Below, piece by piece: positions 63,869 through 64,000 of a stretch of DNA of 64,000 bases (positions are counted from its first letter, which is position 1; the number at the start of each line of letters is the position of its first letter). The stretch is from Trichopria drosophilae (taxonomy: Eukaryota > Arthropoda > Insecta > Hymenoptera > Diapriidae), in assembly GCA_030407085.1 (NCBI GenBank), contig CM059582.1, forward strand, positions 140,075,501-140,139,500, read 5' to 3'. The notes below the pieces were generated by a model that searched no databases, was not told where the DNA came from, and saw nothing but the letters and a program-made list of their open reading frames with translations. A program made the translations under genes and the position numbers.

Positions 63869-64000
63869 ATCGACAAAATACGCGGTGTTGGTGGGAGTGT
63901 TACGGGGGGAATTTTAACTCCACTTCTCTTTATCCTGTACAAAATCCCAATAGAGAAAAGCCCGAGTCCACGTGTCGTCGAGACTCCGTAAGATATAATA
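63869..64000 (+). pseudogene. LINE reverse transcriptase fragment at the window end
   Basis: GVGGSVTGGILTPLLFILYK then IPIEKSPSPRVV resembles the reverse-transcriptase motif GVPQGGILSPLLFILY. It is on the plus strand, opposite to the preceding relic, and continues beyond the window. Confidence 0.5.

Overview
The window is eukaryotic. It is AT-rich and contains almost nothing but transposable elements. The mix points to an insect: a Polinton capsid module, R1-, R4- and I-type LINEs, Ty3/Gypsy, Copia and BEL/Pao LTR elements, and many Tc1/mariner elements with 41 residues between the second and third catalytic Asp. Hymenoptera (an ant or wasp) is my impression only. The one piece of ordinary host-gene sequence I recognise is a frameshifted fragment resembling the nucleoporin NUP188, and it too lies inside a transposon.

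Layout. Bases 1-4860 are the end of a Polinton/Maverick: integrase chromodomain, penton-like protein, PX-like core protein, major capsid protein (frameshifted), a broken conserved ORF and an adenain-type protease. Bases 4950-6160 hold degenerate tandem repeats, 6649-7152 an unrecognised intact ORF, and 7724-8165 a TA-flanked MITE. Bases 9335-14210 hold decayed transposase, R1 and Gypsy pieces. A nearly complete 3.65-kb DNA transposon with roughly 500-bp inverted repeats and a 4-bp target duplication (14441-18091) sits in the leader of a Mutator-like relic (18190-19424). A Gypsy relic (20700-21610 and 26671-26926) is split by a minus-strand Copia element (21749-26670), whose gag is itself split by a LINE 3' end. 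Bases 26930-28338 are a mariner relic. Bases 28691-31481 are an R1-type LINE segment bounded on both sides by AC-rich microsatellite.

Bases 32995-58361 are a train of TA-target inverted-repeat elements set nearly end to end (named U, the NUP188-bearing element, W, Y, Z and a short W derivative). Several contain nested insertions: a TTAA-flanked MITE and a LINE in U, and a head-to-head mariner pair plus an R4-type LINE in the NUP188-bearing element. Element Z (54319-57633) carries the only fully intact transposase, 360 codons. From 58375 to 63800 an I-type LINE relic is split by a BEL/Pao element with a five-base target duplication. The window ends in another LINE reverse-transcriptase fragment.

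The genes do not form a host pathway; the content is a record of nested insertions. Most worth checking are the NUP188 fragment beside a transposon inverted repeat, the arrays of TCAAGGTCA (the extended half-site of FTZ-F1/ERR-class nuclear receptors) in the inverted repeats of W and Z, and the inverted duplicate of transposase coding sequence inside Z, which could make its transcript fold into a long hairpin.
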